A stretch of 19,152 nt of DNA from an uncultured Bacilli bacterium (GCA_947628445.1 CANQZX010000014.1:1-19152), one strand, 5' to 3'. Shown: positions 6,309-15,038, counted from the stretch's first letter. The notes: generated by a model not told the origin, from the sequence alone. Translations and numbers: made by a program.

Positions 6309-8889
6309 AATTCCAAGATAGCCGGAAGGGATTTGTTTTACTACCATTTCCACTTTTTATTTTGGTTGAAGAGTCTAAATAGAAGGATGGCCGCACGCCA
6401 TAGGAACTAGAAACGCTGCTAATGCCACTTGCACTGCCCGTAGCGAGAACATCCAACGCATTAGAGCCACTACTCGAACTACGAGAAATTGTCCATTCAT
6501 TTAATCCCATATACATCCAGTTATTTGTTGTTACTGTAACACTACTATATCCACTGGGATATTGATTCCATGCTTCAGGATAGGCAGCATAACCATAATC
6601 ACTTATGTACATTAAACCAATTTTGGCGTTTTTATGTGTTAAATCGTCTTCAGTACATGTTTGGACTATAATTCTATTATTTTCAGGATAACATTTTTTA
6701 TCACTTGTTGTTAGTTTTTCGCTTCCTAGTTCTTTATCATATACTTGTTTTGTGGTGGAAATAGCATTATATTCTAATCCTCCAGTAGTCCATGTATGTC
6801 CCATTATATGGTCATCTAAATCACTTACTTTATTAGTTATATAATTATAATAAAATTGATTCAAGTTTATTTTATTTAAGTTACTATATTGCCACATGTT
6901 TGTATTAGGATTATTAGAACCTATTCCTTGACTGCTATTCCAGTAGTATCCGGCTATATTTGTTAAATTGTCTGGATTTCCTTGGTAGTCTGTACTTCCA
7001 AAGTAATATTTACCATAATATGCTCCACCATCAGCTGTCGTTTTATCCCCTAGTTCGTCTTTGGTAGCATAATCATATTTGATTAATTTAATTTCGTATT
7101 CCCCGGTTTCATTTGGGAAAAATCCTATTATCCGATAAAGGTCGGCATCAGAAGTACATGCTCCATTTGTTGTTTCAGTTCCATCTAAGCAAACATAGTT
7201 TTTAACTGCTTCTTCGATGTAATGTTCAGATACTGCTTTCTGAAATGCTTCATAGTAAGTACCATATAAGGTATTTTTTCCTTCATATGCTAAATAATAT
7301 TTACTTATATCATTTACGTCTTTATTATAGCATTTTTCATAATCTAAAAAATCATCATCAACATTAATATCTTGGCCATTACATGTTCTTTTTATTAATT
7401 CATCAGCTATTTTATTATATTTTTCTTTATAATTGTCAGCAATTTTATATCCGCCACTAAATCTATAACTATCGTCATTAGCTATTAAATCTTTATTGAC
7501 CATTTCACTATCAGCAATGGCTTCGGCATTATGATAAATAAGTGTGTTATCTAATTTATAATTATTTTTAATACATTGACCTAATTCCTGATTTTGACAT
7601 ATTATTCCTATTGTTTTACTAAGTGTAGTTACATCAATTTCATAATTAGTTGATTCCCTATTTTGACTATCAATAGCATTAATAATTATTTTATATTGGG
7701 TTAATTCCGCTAAATCTGTAAAGGTATGGGTTGTTTCTGCTTTGGTTACGGTTTTATTCTCAATTATTTCATCATTAGTTTCGATTTGATATCTATAATT
7801 CCTTATTGGATTAGTACCATCTTCCGTTCCTGTTACTTTTACTTCAATGGTATCATAACTAGTAGCTGTTGCTGTAGCCGTCAATATTTTAGGCAATTTA
7901 TTTGTAGCAACAATATCTGTTTCATAAACATTAGATTTGAATCCCTCTTCATCCACGACATAACTATGGATTACATAGTTAGTATTATCTGCTAAACCAT
8001 TAAAAGTGTATGTTGCTCCTGTTTCGCTTTGGTGGTAATCATTAAACTCTTCTTCTGATGCTGCCACTACTTCCCCTTTACTTTCAATACCAAACCAATA
8101 TTCTGTTATTGCCTTAGTACCATCAGTTATATCTAAAGTAGCCGTGATACTATCCGCTGTTTTTTCGGTACTAACCGTATTAATATGAGCTAATTTATAG
8201 GCATCTTCGGTTCCTTTGGTCATCACAATGCGACCATGAAAGTTTCTACCTGTATTGTCATTTTGATTACCAGTTTTAAAATTAACTAAAGTAACTGTAA
8301 CTTCCCAAGTATCTACTTTTACCCCATCATCTTCTTCACCAACACTAATCTTATATCCTTCATAAATAGCAAAGGCATTTTTTTTATTGGTTATATCAAA
8401 GCCACTGACTCCTTCCTGGCCATCAACATTTTCATAATATTTTAAACCTGGAATATCTTTGATTTCTGTTCCATCTGGTCTAGTTACCTTAAGTAATAAT
8501 TCGGGAGTTTTAGTTTCTTTATTAGTATATATTAAACCATTTTCATCAATTACTAAATAAACATTATATTCTTCTTCCGCTTTTTTCGTCGCATCATTAG
8601 CTCTTAAAGTTGCTTTAGGATTAGTGGTTTGGGTAATGCTTGTCATACCTGAGGCAAAATTTTTCATATTAGCAGTAATTTTAATATTATCTCCATTTTC
8701 AAAAGTTAAGACATCCGTGGTACCTGATTCAGCATTAATATTGGTATCTTTTTTACCCGTGTTTTGGGAAGCAAAGAACGCATAAGTTGCCCCAATAACA
8801 ACTAATAATAAAGTGACAATCGCAATTAAAGCCATCATAACTGTTTGCTTTTTACTTTCTATACTTAATTTATTTTTTTCTTCATTCAT
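6307..8889 (-). CDS. Large surface protein: SipW-type signal, camelysin-like module, two FN3 domains, 'RIIG/GVRP' C-terminal domain
   Basis: An 860-residue exported protein. A basic start and hydrophobic segment (about 17-40, ending VIGATYAFFAS) match SipW-type signal peptides. Residues about 55-225 are the module shared with the 218-aa protein. Two fibronectin type III-like domains follow (about 233-329 and 333-424; 'YTFNGLADNTNYVIHSYVVDEEG' and 'HTFTDLAELTQYKIIINAIDS' are the typical F/G strands). Next come a Cys-containing linker and a helical stretch (about 480-562). The C-terminal domain (about 583-860) contains LYRIIGFF, IGLMYISDYGYAA, NEWTISR and YGVRPSFYLD and resembles the DUF6273-like domain of gut Firmicutes surface proteins. 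No LPXTG sorting motif is present. A TATAAT -10 (8920-8925) precedes it, with a poor -35. An adhesin or fibre-tip role is inference. Confidence 0.85.
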   Translation of the reverse strand: MNEEKNKLSIESKKQTVMMALIAIVTLLLVVIGATYAFFASQNTGKKDTNINAESGTTDVLTFENGDNIKITANMKNFASGMTSITQTTNPKATLRANDATKKAEEEYNVYLVIDENGLIYTNKETKTPELLLKVTRPDGTEIKDIPGLKYYENVDGQEGVSGFDITNKKNAFAIYEGYKISVGEEDDGVKVDTWEVTVTLVNFKTGNQNDNTGRNFHGRIVMTKGTEDAYKLAHINTVSTEKTADSITATLDITDGTKAITEYWFGIESKGEVVAASEEEFNDYHQSETGATYTFNGLADNTNYVIHSYVVDEEGFKSNVYETDIVATNKLPKILTATATATSYDTIEVKVTGTEDGTNPIRNYRYQIETNDEIIENKTVTKAETTHTFTDLAELTQYKIIINAIDSQNRESTNYEIDVTTLSKTIGIICQNQELGQCIKNNYKLDNTLIYHNAEAIADSEMVNKDLIANDDSYRFSGGYKIADNYKEKYNKIADELIKRTCNGQDINVDDDFLDYEKCYNKDVNDISKYYLAYEGKNTLYGTYYEAFQKAVSEHYIEEAVKNYVCLDGTETTNGACTSDADLYRIIGFFPNETGEYEIKLIKYDYATKDELGDKTTADGGAYYGKYYFGSTDYQGNPDNLTNIAGYYWNSSQGIGSNNPNTNMWQYSNLNKINLNQFYYNYITNKVSDLDDHIMGHTWTTGGLEYNAISTTKQVYDKELGSEKLTTSDKKCYPENNRIIVQTCTEDDLTHKNAKIGLMYISDYGYAAYPEAWNQYPSGYSSVTVTTNNWMYMGLNEWTISRSSSSGSNALDVLATGSASGISSVSSSYGVRPSFYLDSSTKIKSGNGSKTNPFRLSWN

Positions 8890-8919
8890 TACTCCAACAC
8901 ACTCCTATTTTATATCTTT

Positions 8920-8925
8920 ATTATA
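8920..8925 (-). promoter_or_regulatory. Probable -10 element of the 860-aa surface protein gene
   Basis: A consensus TATAAT on the minus strand lies 30 bases before the ATG at 8889. No good -35 is seen at 16-18 bases (TAGCCT at 17), so it may be weak or depend on an activator. AGGAG and GGAG sites lie between it and the start. Confidence 0.45.
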
Positions 8926-8959
8926 CATAATATTTCAAAAAAAGGCTATAAAAATTAAT

Positions 8960-8982
8960 GAATGAAAAAAGCTTTCTTATTC
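8960..8982 (-). terminator. Possible weak terminator after the GLUG-like gene
   Basis: An imperfect hairpin (outer GAAT/ATTC, one mismatch, then an A/T-rich inner stem round AGCT) overlaps the stop codon at 8977-8979 and is followed by ATTAATTTTTAT on the minus strand. It has few G-C pairs, so it is weak. Confidence 0.35.
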
Positions 8983-10635
8983 GTTTATTAATGTTGGATA
9001 ACCATTGCTACCAATTTGCCATTTACTTAAACTATAATTTTTTAATTTAGCATCTTCTTCGCCTAAATCAATACTAGCAATATTGTTATTTAACTCATCA
9101 ACAAATGTTTGTTGTTTCATCTGATCAACTGTTATCGCCGTTCCAAAATTAGCATTACTTCCTAGAATATTATCTTTTTTCAAATAATAGGCATTTGTCA
9201 CTTTACTTTCACTAGGTAAACCAAAAATACCTAAGGCATAATTTTCATCACTAGAATTATAGACATTATTCATACGAACAATTTCATCAGAAAAACTAAA
9301 TATTAACCCTTTGCTTTTATTATCCGGAGCAATAATTTTACCATTATTAAAAGTATTATAAATAAATAACTTGCCATGTTGAATTAGCAAAATACCATGG
9401 GCTGAATTAGTTGATTCGACATTTCCAAGATTATATGTATTTAAAATATAATAATTATATTGATTTTGATCCGCTACTTCTGAAAAAACTGTCCCAATTA
9501 TTCCACTACCATAATTAGCAGATTTAACATTACCCGTATTAAAACATTTATTAATTATGGAATTAGACCTAATATTCCGCCCTATTATGCCTCCAACAAT
9601 ACTATTGGTCGATGAGTTTGAAATATTTCCCCGGTTGGAACAATTTTCTATAATTAAATCATTAAATATATTTCCCCCTACTAAACCACCTATAACCCAT
9701 GGGCCTATTATATTACTAAAGTTATGGCAATTATTAATTAGTGTGTTACCATAATTATAATTAAGACCAACTATTCCCCCATAATTATTCAAGCTATCGG
9801 ATGTCGTAAATGTCAGATTTTCGCCCTTAATATCAACATAATTATTTAAATTTTGAAAAGTATTATTTCCCCAAGCATAGCCAATAAAACCCCCCACATT
9901 AATATTAGGTACGGCATTAATAATTTGACCCTTTATAGTTAAATTGACTATTGAAACATTTACCCCATAACCCAAAAAACCGATATTTGCATTAATATTA
10001 GTATTATTAATATATAGTCCCTCTATTTGTTTATTATTACCATTAAATGTTCCTTGAAAAGAATTAGTTTGACTATTACCTATTGGCTTAAAGCCACTGC
10101 CGGTAGTTAATTCGGTTATTAAAGCTTCATTACCATTTTGGCCATTGATATTACCAAAATCCGTGCGATTAGCATCTTCATAATCACTTTTATCGGTAAA
10201 ATCTAAATCATTCGTTAAAAGAAAATATTTTCCCGCATAGGTCGTACCATCATTAACACTATTACTAAGTCTTACTAAATCTTCAATAGTTTGAATTAAA
10301 TACGGATGCTCTTTAGTTCCATATTCATCTTTATCAAAATAAACATAACATTCATCACTGCCTTTTATTTTGGCGCTTATTTTTTTCGTTTCCTGATTCC
10401 ATCTTAAAAGACCACCATTTTTGCAATAACTTTTTTGGATATTAATAACGTATTCATCCCCGACTGACCAATTTTTTAATTTACTTTTATGATATTTGCC
10501 AGTACCCTTTTCTTCTTCTAAAAAAATCGCAACCATTTCTTTATTAGTATCTTTTTCTTTATTTAAATGTTGCTTGTAAATTAATCCAATTATACTGATT
10601 AAAATTAATATAATGATTGCTATTTTCTTTTTCAT
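8977..10635 (-). CDS. Exported GLUG-like beta-repeat surface protein
   Basis: A 552-residue protein with a basic start and a hydrophobic export or anchor segment (about 4-20). Residues 57-100 form a small cysteine-pair module (Cys71 and Cys96, with NGGLLRW between them and ECYVYF at its end). Then 'GTKEHPYLIQTIEDLVRLSN' opens a repetitive region of the GLUG/IgA-peptidase-like class. Glycine-rich repeats recur at about 247-253 (VGGFIGY), 285-290 (YGGIVG), 315-321 (IGGLVGG), 347-352 (VGGIIG) and 376-381 (GSGIIG). These alternate with Asn-rich 'NCxNxGNI' segments, as expected for a right-handed beta-helix. It ends KWQIGSNGYPTLINE, a common close for this family. No cell-wall sorting motif is visible. 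The start is ATG, with an AGGG site seven bases upstream. Adhesion or surface coating is inferred from the family type; no enzyme motif is visible. Confidence 0.8.
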   Translation of the reverse strand: MKKKIAIIILILISIIGLIYKQHLNKEKDTNKEMVAIFLEEEKGTGKYHKSKLKNWSVGDEYVINIQKSYCKNGGLLRWNQETKKISAKIKGSDECYVYFDKDEYGTKEHPYLIQTIEDLVRLSNSVNDGTTYAGKYFLLTNDLDFTDKSDYEDANRTDFGNINGQNGNEALITELTTGSGFKPIGNSQTNSFQGTFNGNNKQIEGLYINNTNINANIGFLGYGVNVSIVNLTIKGQIINAVPNINVGGFIGYAWGNNTFQNLNNYVDIKGENLTFTTSDSLNNYGGIVGLNYNYGNTLINNCHNFSNIIGPWVIGGLVGGNIFNDLIIENCSNRGNISNSSTNSIVGGIIGRNIRSNSIINKCFNTGNVKSANYGSGIIGTVFSEVADQNQYNYYILNTYNLGNVESTNSAHGILLIQHGKLFIYNTFNNGKIIAPDNKSKGLIFSFSDEIVRMNNVYNSSDENYALGIFGLPSESKVTNAYYLKKDNILGSNANFGTAITVDQMKQQTFVDELNNNIASIDLGEEDAKLKNYSLSKWQIGSNGYPTLINE

Positions 10636-10658
10636 CTAAATACCCTACTTTCCCTTTA

Positions 10659-10685
10659 ATTATATATATATATATATATTTGCAA
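10659..10685 (-). promoter_or_regulatory. Promoter with a pure TA-repeat spacer upstream of the GLUG-like gene
   Basis: On the minus strand, -35-like TTGCAA (10680-10685) and a consensus -10 TATAAT (10659-10664) are separated by 15 bases that consist only of alternating T and A. Transcription would start about 17 bases before the ATG. Fifteen bases is two short of the optimum, so gain of one TA unit would give a 17-base spacer. Confidence 0.6.
10661..10678. repeat. Dinucleotide tract (TA)9
   Basis: Nine perfect TA units, flanked by T. I noticed no comparable dinucleotide run elsewhere in the window. It falls between the putative -35 and -10 of the GLUG-like protein gene and includes part of the -10. 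Confidence 0.95.
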
Positions 10686-10691
10686 GGGGTT

Positions 10692-10723
10692 AAATAAAAA
10701 AAGAATTTCTTCATCAGAAATCC
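10692..10723 (-). terminator. Intrinsic terminator closing the valS operon
   Basis: On the minus strand, GGATTTCT (10723-10716) pairs with AGAAATTC (10710-10703) over 8 bp with one G-T pair. The loop is GATGA, and seven T follow, then ATTT. The stem begins at the stop codon of the DUF1292-like gene. Confidence 0.8.
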
Positions 10724-10977
10724 TATTTTAAATCTTCAAAAGTAAGATTAGTAATTAAATGTGCAAATTCCTTAGTTAGTAATTTAAATACCTCTAATAA
10801 AGTATTTTCATCTGTTTCCTTTTCAACATATATTTCATTATTTTCTTTGGTTTCTTTTAATATTTCATAAGTTTCATTATTTTGGGCTAGAAAATAATTT
10901 TGCGTCTCATATTCAACTTTGCATAATAATTCCCATTTGGAATTATCATCTAAAGTAATTATCGTATTTTCTTCCAT
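10723..10977 (-). CDS. DUF1292-like small acidic protein
   Basis: An 84-residue soluble, very acidic protein. The pattern 'IITLDDNSKWELLCKVEYETQNYFLAQN' followed by an acidic stretch ending in 'DENTLLEVFKLLTKEF' resembles the DUF1292 (YrzB-like) family, small Firmicutes proteins of unknown function. The family match is by eye, so moderate. The ATG overlaps the TAA of the 509-aa gene by one base (TAATG), a classic re-initiation junction. The gene is the last of the T-box operon, with a terminator starting at its stop codon. There are no membrane segments and only one Cys. Confidence 0.65.
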   Translation of the reverse strand: MEENTIITLDDNSKWELLCKVEYETQNYFLAQNNETYEILKETKENNEIYVEKETDENTLLEVFKLLTKEFAHLITNLTFEDLK

Positions 10978-12506
10978 TATCTTCCCCCTTTACTAGGTTG
11001 ATCGGCTTCGGGTTCATCACGAAATTCTGCGAGAATGTCATCGAGATTAAAGGTTCCTACTTCTGGTTGTTCCGGTTCCGGATCAAATGGAATTGGAATT
11101 CCTTCCCCTTGAAATTGCTTTTTCATATTTTGATATAAATCATCAACCTCTTTTAATTGAGCCCCTAATTCTTGTTTTTCAGCCTCGCTTAAATTACGAC
11201 CCAAGATTTTCGATTTATTTGTAAACCAACTCGTTAAACTAGTCATCGACCGGGCAGGAACATCAAATTCACTCAAATCAGGTCCCATAAATAAATTATA
11301 AATACCTTTAACAATTTTATTTAACCGGCTAAATAATTTACCTTTACCTTTTTCTTGACTAACAACCCGACGTTGCCCTAAAAGGGCTTTATTTTCGTTA
11401 ATATCATCAATTAAGTAATCGTGAGTACTAAACTTAGGTTCTGCCGCAACAGTTAGGGAACCATCCGGCTCATCGGGCAGTAATTCTTCCGGCGTAATAT
11501 ACCGAAAGCCCGGGATTTGACTTTGCGGTTTTTGCATAGATTTAACTTTAACCGGAACATATTCGTTAATGTAAGGTCCTACAATACTTTGGTTTAATAA
11601 ATCATAACTGAATCCAGGAGGCATTTTTAATTTTGAAATATCTTCAACCCGGAGTTGATTTTCTAAAATATCAACATCAATTGGCATATTGGGATTATAA
11701 AGTTTTAATGTACTACCAAACTCTTGAATCGGCCGGCGGTTTTTAATCGTCAAACCATATTTATTTAAATATTTATTATATGCCTCTTGATACTTACTCA
11801 TTTCTTGAATTTGTTCGCGCGATGCTTGATCATACCGTTGATAACAACTTTTTAATTCGGCAACAGCCTCTCTTGGTAAATCTAATTTAACAATTAAATC
11901 ACTTAATTTATCCATAAATTCAATTTCCACTAAGTCGATAAAATCATAAAAATCATATTTCATGATAAAATCCGTAACTAAAGCATCTTGCCGTTGTAAT
12001 AAATGAAGTTGTTTTTTAGCTTCCGTTTCACTTTTTAAATATTTTTGTAATAAATCACTATGTTTTAACTTATCAACTTTATCTTTAATAGATAATTCCC
12101 CATTATCGCCTAAACGCCGAACTTCTGTCATATATTTTTCGTATTCCCGTCGAGCGCGATTAGCTCTTTTACCAAATTCAACATGGGATACTAATTCGGG
12201 AAAACGCGAAAAGAAACTTTCACAGAATTGAAGCAAAGTTTGCCGTTTATTTTCGGGAATTGCTAAAGTCGAGATGACACCCAAAAAGTTGTAACACTTA
12301 TTAAAAATTGTTACAATCGCTTCTCTTTTTTTATCATTAACTTGATAGTTTTTATTCCTAATATCCGCCATAATCATATCAAGTTTTTGACTACTTTTTT
12401 TGGCCCATTTTTCTTCATTTTGCAACATTAATTCATTTTCTTTCAGAAATGTTGTCAAATCATCTTTCTTTATTAATTCCATGTAATCATCTCTATTCTT
12501 TTTCAT
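10977..12506 (-). CDS. Large helical hypothetical protein in the valS operon
   Basis: A 509-residue soluble protein with no signal peptide or clear TM segment; I do not recognise a family. The first 300 residues are charged and helix-rich, with coiled-coil-like stretches (for example GKRANRARREYEKYMTEVRR and KSETEAKKQLHLLQRQ). A central, less helical part contains PPGFSYDLLNQSIVGPYINEY and RYITPEELLPDEP. A short hydrophobic helix (GIYNLFMGPDL) follows, then a proline- and acid-rich, probably disordered tail (IPIPFDPEPEQPEVG). The start at 12506 has only a weak GGGG-type site upstream; a second ATG eight codons in (12482) is an alternative. It lies 27 bases after valS without a terminator, so it should share the T-box control, and it is coupled to the DUF1292-like gene. 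Confidence 0.7.
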   Translation of the reverse strand: MKKNRDDYMELIKKDDLTTFLKENELMLQNEEKWAKKSSQKLDMIMADIRNKNYQVNDKKREAIVTIFNKCYNFLGVISTLAIPENKRQTLLQFCESFFSRFPELVSHVEFGKRANRARREYEKYMTEVRRLGDNGELSIKDKVDKLKHSDLLQKYLKSETEAKKQLHLLQRQDALVTDFIMKYDFYDFIDLVEIEFMDKLSDLIVKLDLPREAVAELKSCYQRYDQASREQIQEMSKYQEAYNKYLNKYGLTIKNRRPIQEFGSTLKLYNPNMPIDVDILENQLRVEDISKLKMPPGFSYDLLNQSIVGPYINEYVPVKVKSMQKPQSQIPGFRYITPEELLPDEPDGSLTVAAEPKFSTHDYLIDDINENKALLGQRRVVSQEKGKGKLFSRLNKIVKGIYNLFMGPDLSEFDVPARSMTSLTSWFTNKSKILGRNLSEAEKQELGAQLKEVDDLYQNMKKQFQGEGIPIPFDPEPEQPEVGTFNLDDILAEFRDEPEADQPSKGGR

Positions 12507-12533
12507 TTTAACATAACCCCATTAAAAATGCAA

Positions 12534-15038
12534 TTAAAGATATAATTGCAATTTTTTTTGTTCTTCGGCGAGTTTTTCTTTTTCACTGGCCACTAAATTA
12601 GCTGGCGCTTTAGCCACAAAATTCGGATTATTTAAAAGATTTTCCCGTTTTTGAATACTAGCCTTTAATTCTTCAATTAATTTAGCTTTTTTCGCTTTTT
12701 CTTCATCTGTTTCCGTTTTGGCAAAACTAATTAAAGCATGCATGTCTTTAACCTCAACTTGATAATTGGCTACAACTTCATCCCTTAATTCATCTTGGCA
12801 TTTTAAAAGTTTAACAATCAAATCTTGATGATAAGGTACCTCTAATTTAATTTGGTAATTTTTACCCATTTGATTTTCTTGTTTTAAGTTTCGCACCTTG
12901 GTTACAAACTCTAAAACATTATCTATTTTACGGGCAGCTTCAAGATCAACTTTACTTTTTTCATATACAGGATAAGCACTAATCATAATGCTTTCTTCTT
13001 CGCCTAGCTCTTCATAAATCGTATCGGTCACATAAGGCATAAACGGATGCAGCATTTTTAATATTCCCATTAACACCTCTTTTAAAGTCGCTAAAGTCGG
13101 AGCATTATTTAAATTAAACTTAGCCATTTCGATATAGGAATCGCAAAAATCTTCCCAAATAAATTGATAAAGATTTGCTCCAACATTTTGTAATTCAAAT
13201 CGTTCCATAAACTTGGTAACATTTTTAACTGTCGCTTCATATTTGGTTAAAATCCATTTATCCATATCTGTTAGTTCATTGCATGTTGCATCATTATCTA
13301 AGTTCATTAAAACAAACCGACTGGCATTCCAAATCTTATTAATAAAGTTCCAAGTGGCCGCCACTTTTTCTTCATCATACCGAATATCGGTGCCTAACGC
13401 CGTAGAGGTTGTTAAATAATATCTTAACGCATCGGCCCCATATTTTTCGATAACATCCATAGGATCAACCCCATTGCCTAAACTTTTGCTGAACTTGCGC
13501 CCCTCTTTATCCCGAATTAAGCCGTGAATCAAACAATATTCAAAGGGTCTTTGTCCCGTGAAATGTAGACTTTGAAAAGTCATGCGGTTAACCCAAAAAG
13601 GAATAATATCGTAGCCCGTAACTAAAACCGAGGTGGGAAAATATTTGGCCATATCTGCGGTTTGTTCGGGCCAACCTAAGGTTGCAAAAGGCCATAAAGC
13701 CGAAGAAAACCAAGTATCTAAAACATCCTCATCTTGATGCCAGCCTTCCCCAGCGGGTTTCTCAATTCCTACATAGGTTTCCGCCCCGCGATACCAAACC
13801 GGAATCCGATGACCCCACCATAATTGCCGGGAAATACACCAGTCGTAAGTAATTTCCATCCAGTGATTCATAATTTTTTCGTAACGACTAGGGACAAAAT
13901 TAACTTTGGTTGTTTTATCTTTTTGATTGGCTAAAACTTTATCCGCTAAAGGACGCATTTTAACAAACCATTGTTTTGATAAATATGGTTCAATCATGAC
14001 ACCCGTTCTTTCGGAATGGCCAACACTATGGACAATAGGTTCGATATCTAGTAAATAACCTTGAGTCTTTAAATCCGCGACTAATTTCTCGCGACAAGCA
14101 AAACGATCCATTCCCGTATAAGGAGCCGCATTTTCGTTCATTGTCCCATCTTCATTAAGGACAATTATTTTAGCCAAATTATGTCTTTGCCCAACCTCAA
14201 AGTCATTCGGATCATGAGCTGGCGTTATTTTAACACAACCTGTTCCCTTTTCCGGATCCGCATGAATATCCGTAATAATCGGAATTTCTTTATTGACGAT
14301 AGGCAAAAGCACATTTTTACCCACATATTTTTGATATCTTTCATCTTTCGGATTGACAGCCACGGCCGTATCGCCAAACATCGTTTCGGGTCGCGTTGTT
14401 GCCACATCCAAATATTCATCAGTACCGACAATTGGATATTTAATATGGTAAAAAGCCCCTTTAACATCTTTATAAATTACCTCTTCGGTCGAAAGCGCCG
14501 TTTTACTTACCGGATCCCAGTTAATAATTCTTTCGCCTCGATAAATTAAACCCTCATTATATAAATCAATAAAAACTTTTTGGACGGCTTTTTCCATCCC
14601 ATCATCAAGGGTAAAACGTTCCCTCCGGTAATCTAAACTAAGCCCCAGTTTAGCCCATTGTTCTCGGATATTAGCCGCATATTCTTCTTTCCATTTCCAA
14701 GCTTCTTTTAAAAATCCTTCGCGACCTAAATCCCGTTTATTAATCCCGGCTTCTTTTAATTTTTCCACCACTTTTATTTCCGTAGCAATGGCGGCATGAT
14801 CCATTCCCGGCAACCAAAGCGTATCGTAACCTTGCATTCTTTTAAACCGAATTAAAGCATCTTGAATGGCCACATTCCAGGCATGACCTAAATGAAGCTT
14901 CCCCGTAACATTAGGGGGTGGAAGCACAATTGTAAATGGTTTCCCCTTTTTATGCCCACATTCAAAGTAACCATGCTCTAACCATTTAGCATAACGATCC
15001 TTCTCGGTATTTAAATGATCATATTTTTTATCTAACAT
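12534..15038 (-). CDS. valS: Valyl-tRNA synthetase
   Basis: An 834-residue class I aminoacyl-tRNA synthetase that charges tRNA-Val with valine in the cytoplasm. PPNVTGKLHLGH (41-52) carries the HIGH-type motif HLGH, and GRKFSKSLGNG (513-523) carries the KMSKS-type motif KFSKS. The editing (CP1) domain shows TTRPETMFGD (214-223) and AHDPNDFEVG (274-283). WCISRQLWWGHRIPVWY (400-416) and DVLDTWFSSALWPF (438-451) are typical ValS blocks. The C-terminal arm (about 765-834) is the coiled coil of this enzyme, ending EEQKKLQLYL. The protein is slightly shorter than common Firmicutes ValS (about 880). The ATG has GGAGG upstream and overlaps the end of the HD-domain gene by seven bases. Control is by the valine T-box at 15784-15971. 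Confidence 0.98.
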   Translation of the reverse strand: MLDKKYDHLNTEKDRYAKWLEHGYFECGHKKGKPFTIVLPPPNVTGKLHLGHAWNVAIQDALIRFKRMQGYDTLWLPGMDHAAIATEIKVVEKLKEAGINKRDLGREGFLKEAWKWKEEYAANIREQWAKLGLSLDYRRERFTLDDGMEKAVQKVFIDLYNEGLIYRGERIINWDPVSKTALSTEEVIYKDVKGAFYHIKYPIVGTDEYLDVATTRPETMFGDTAVAVNPKDERYQKYVGKNVLLPIVNKEIPIITDIHADPEKGTGCVKITPAHDPNDFEVGQRHNLAKIIVLNEDGTMNENAAPYTGMDRFACREKLVADLKTQGYLLDIEPIVHSVGHSERTGVMIEPYLSKQWFVKMRPLADKVLANQKDKTTKVNFVPSRYEKIMNHWMEITYDWCISRQLWWGHRIPVWYRGAETYVGIEKPAGEGWHQDEDVLDTWFSSALWPFATLGWPEQTADMAKYFPTSVLVTGYDIIPFWVNRMTFQSLHFTGQRPFEYCLIHGLIRDKEGRKFSKSLGNGVDPMDVIEKYGADALRYYLTTSTALGTDIRYDEEKVAATWNFINKIWNASRFVLMNLDNDATCNELTDMDKWILTKYEATVKNVTKFMERFELQNVGANLYQFIWEDFCDSYIEMAKFNLNNAPTLATLKEVLMGILKMLHPFMPYVTDTIYEELGEEESIMISAYPVYEKSKVDLEAARKIDNVLEFVTKVRNLKQENQMGKNYQIKLEVPYHQDLIVKLLKCQDELRDEVVANYQVEVKDMHALISFAKTETDEEKAKKAKLIEELKASIQKRENLLNNPNFVAKAPANLVASEKEKLAEEQKKLQLYL

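Noticed and set aside
8977..10635. Repeats in the GLUG-like gene as a CRISPR or DNA-level tandem repeat
   Set aside because: The repetition is at protein level (GG-I/F-x-G) with divergent DNA and unequal spacing; no direct DNA repeats with spacers are present.
10661..10678. The TA tract as a plain terminator or an assembly artefact
   Set aside because: It has no G-C stem, and a separate good terminator lies beside it at 10692-10723. An artefact of tract length is possible, but the tract itself is clear.
14181..14549. A 122-codon open frame on the plus strand inside valS
   Set aside because: It is antisense to well-conserved ValS sequence, has no ribosome binding site and encodes no recognisable protein; the same holds for the other plus-strand frames lying within minus-strand genes.
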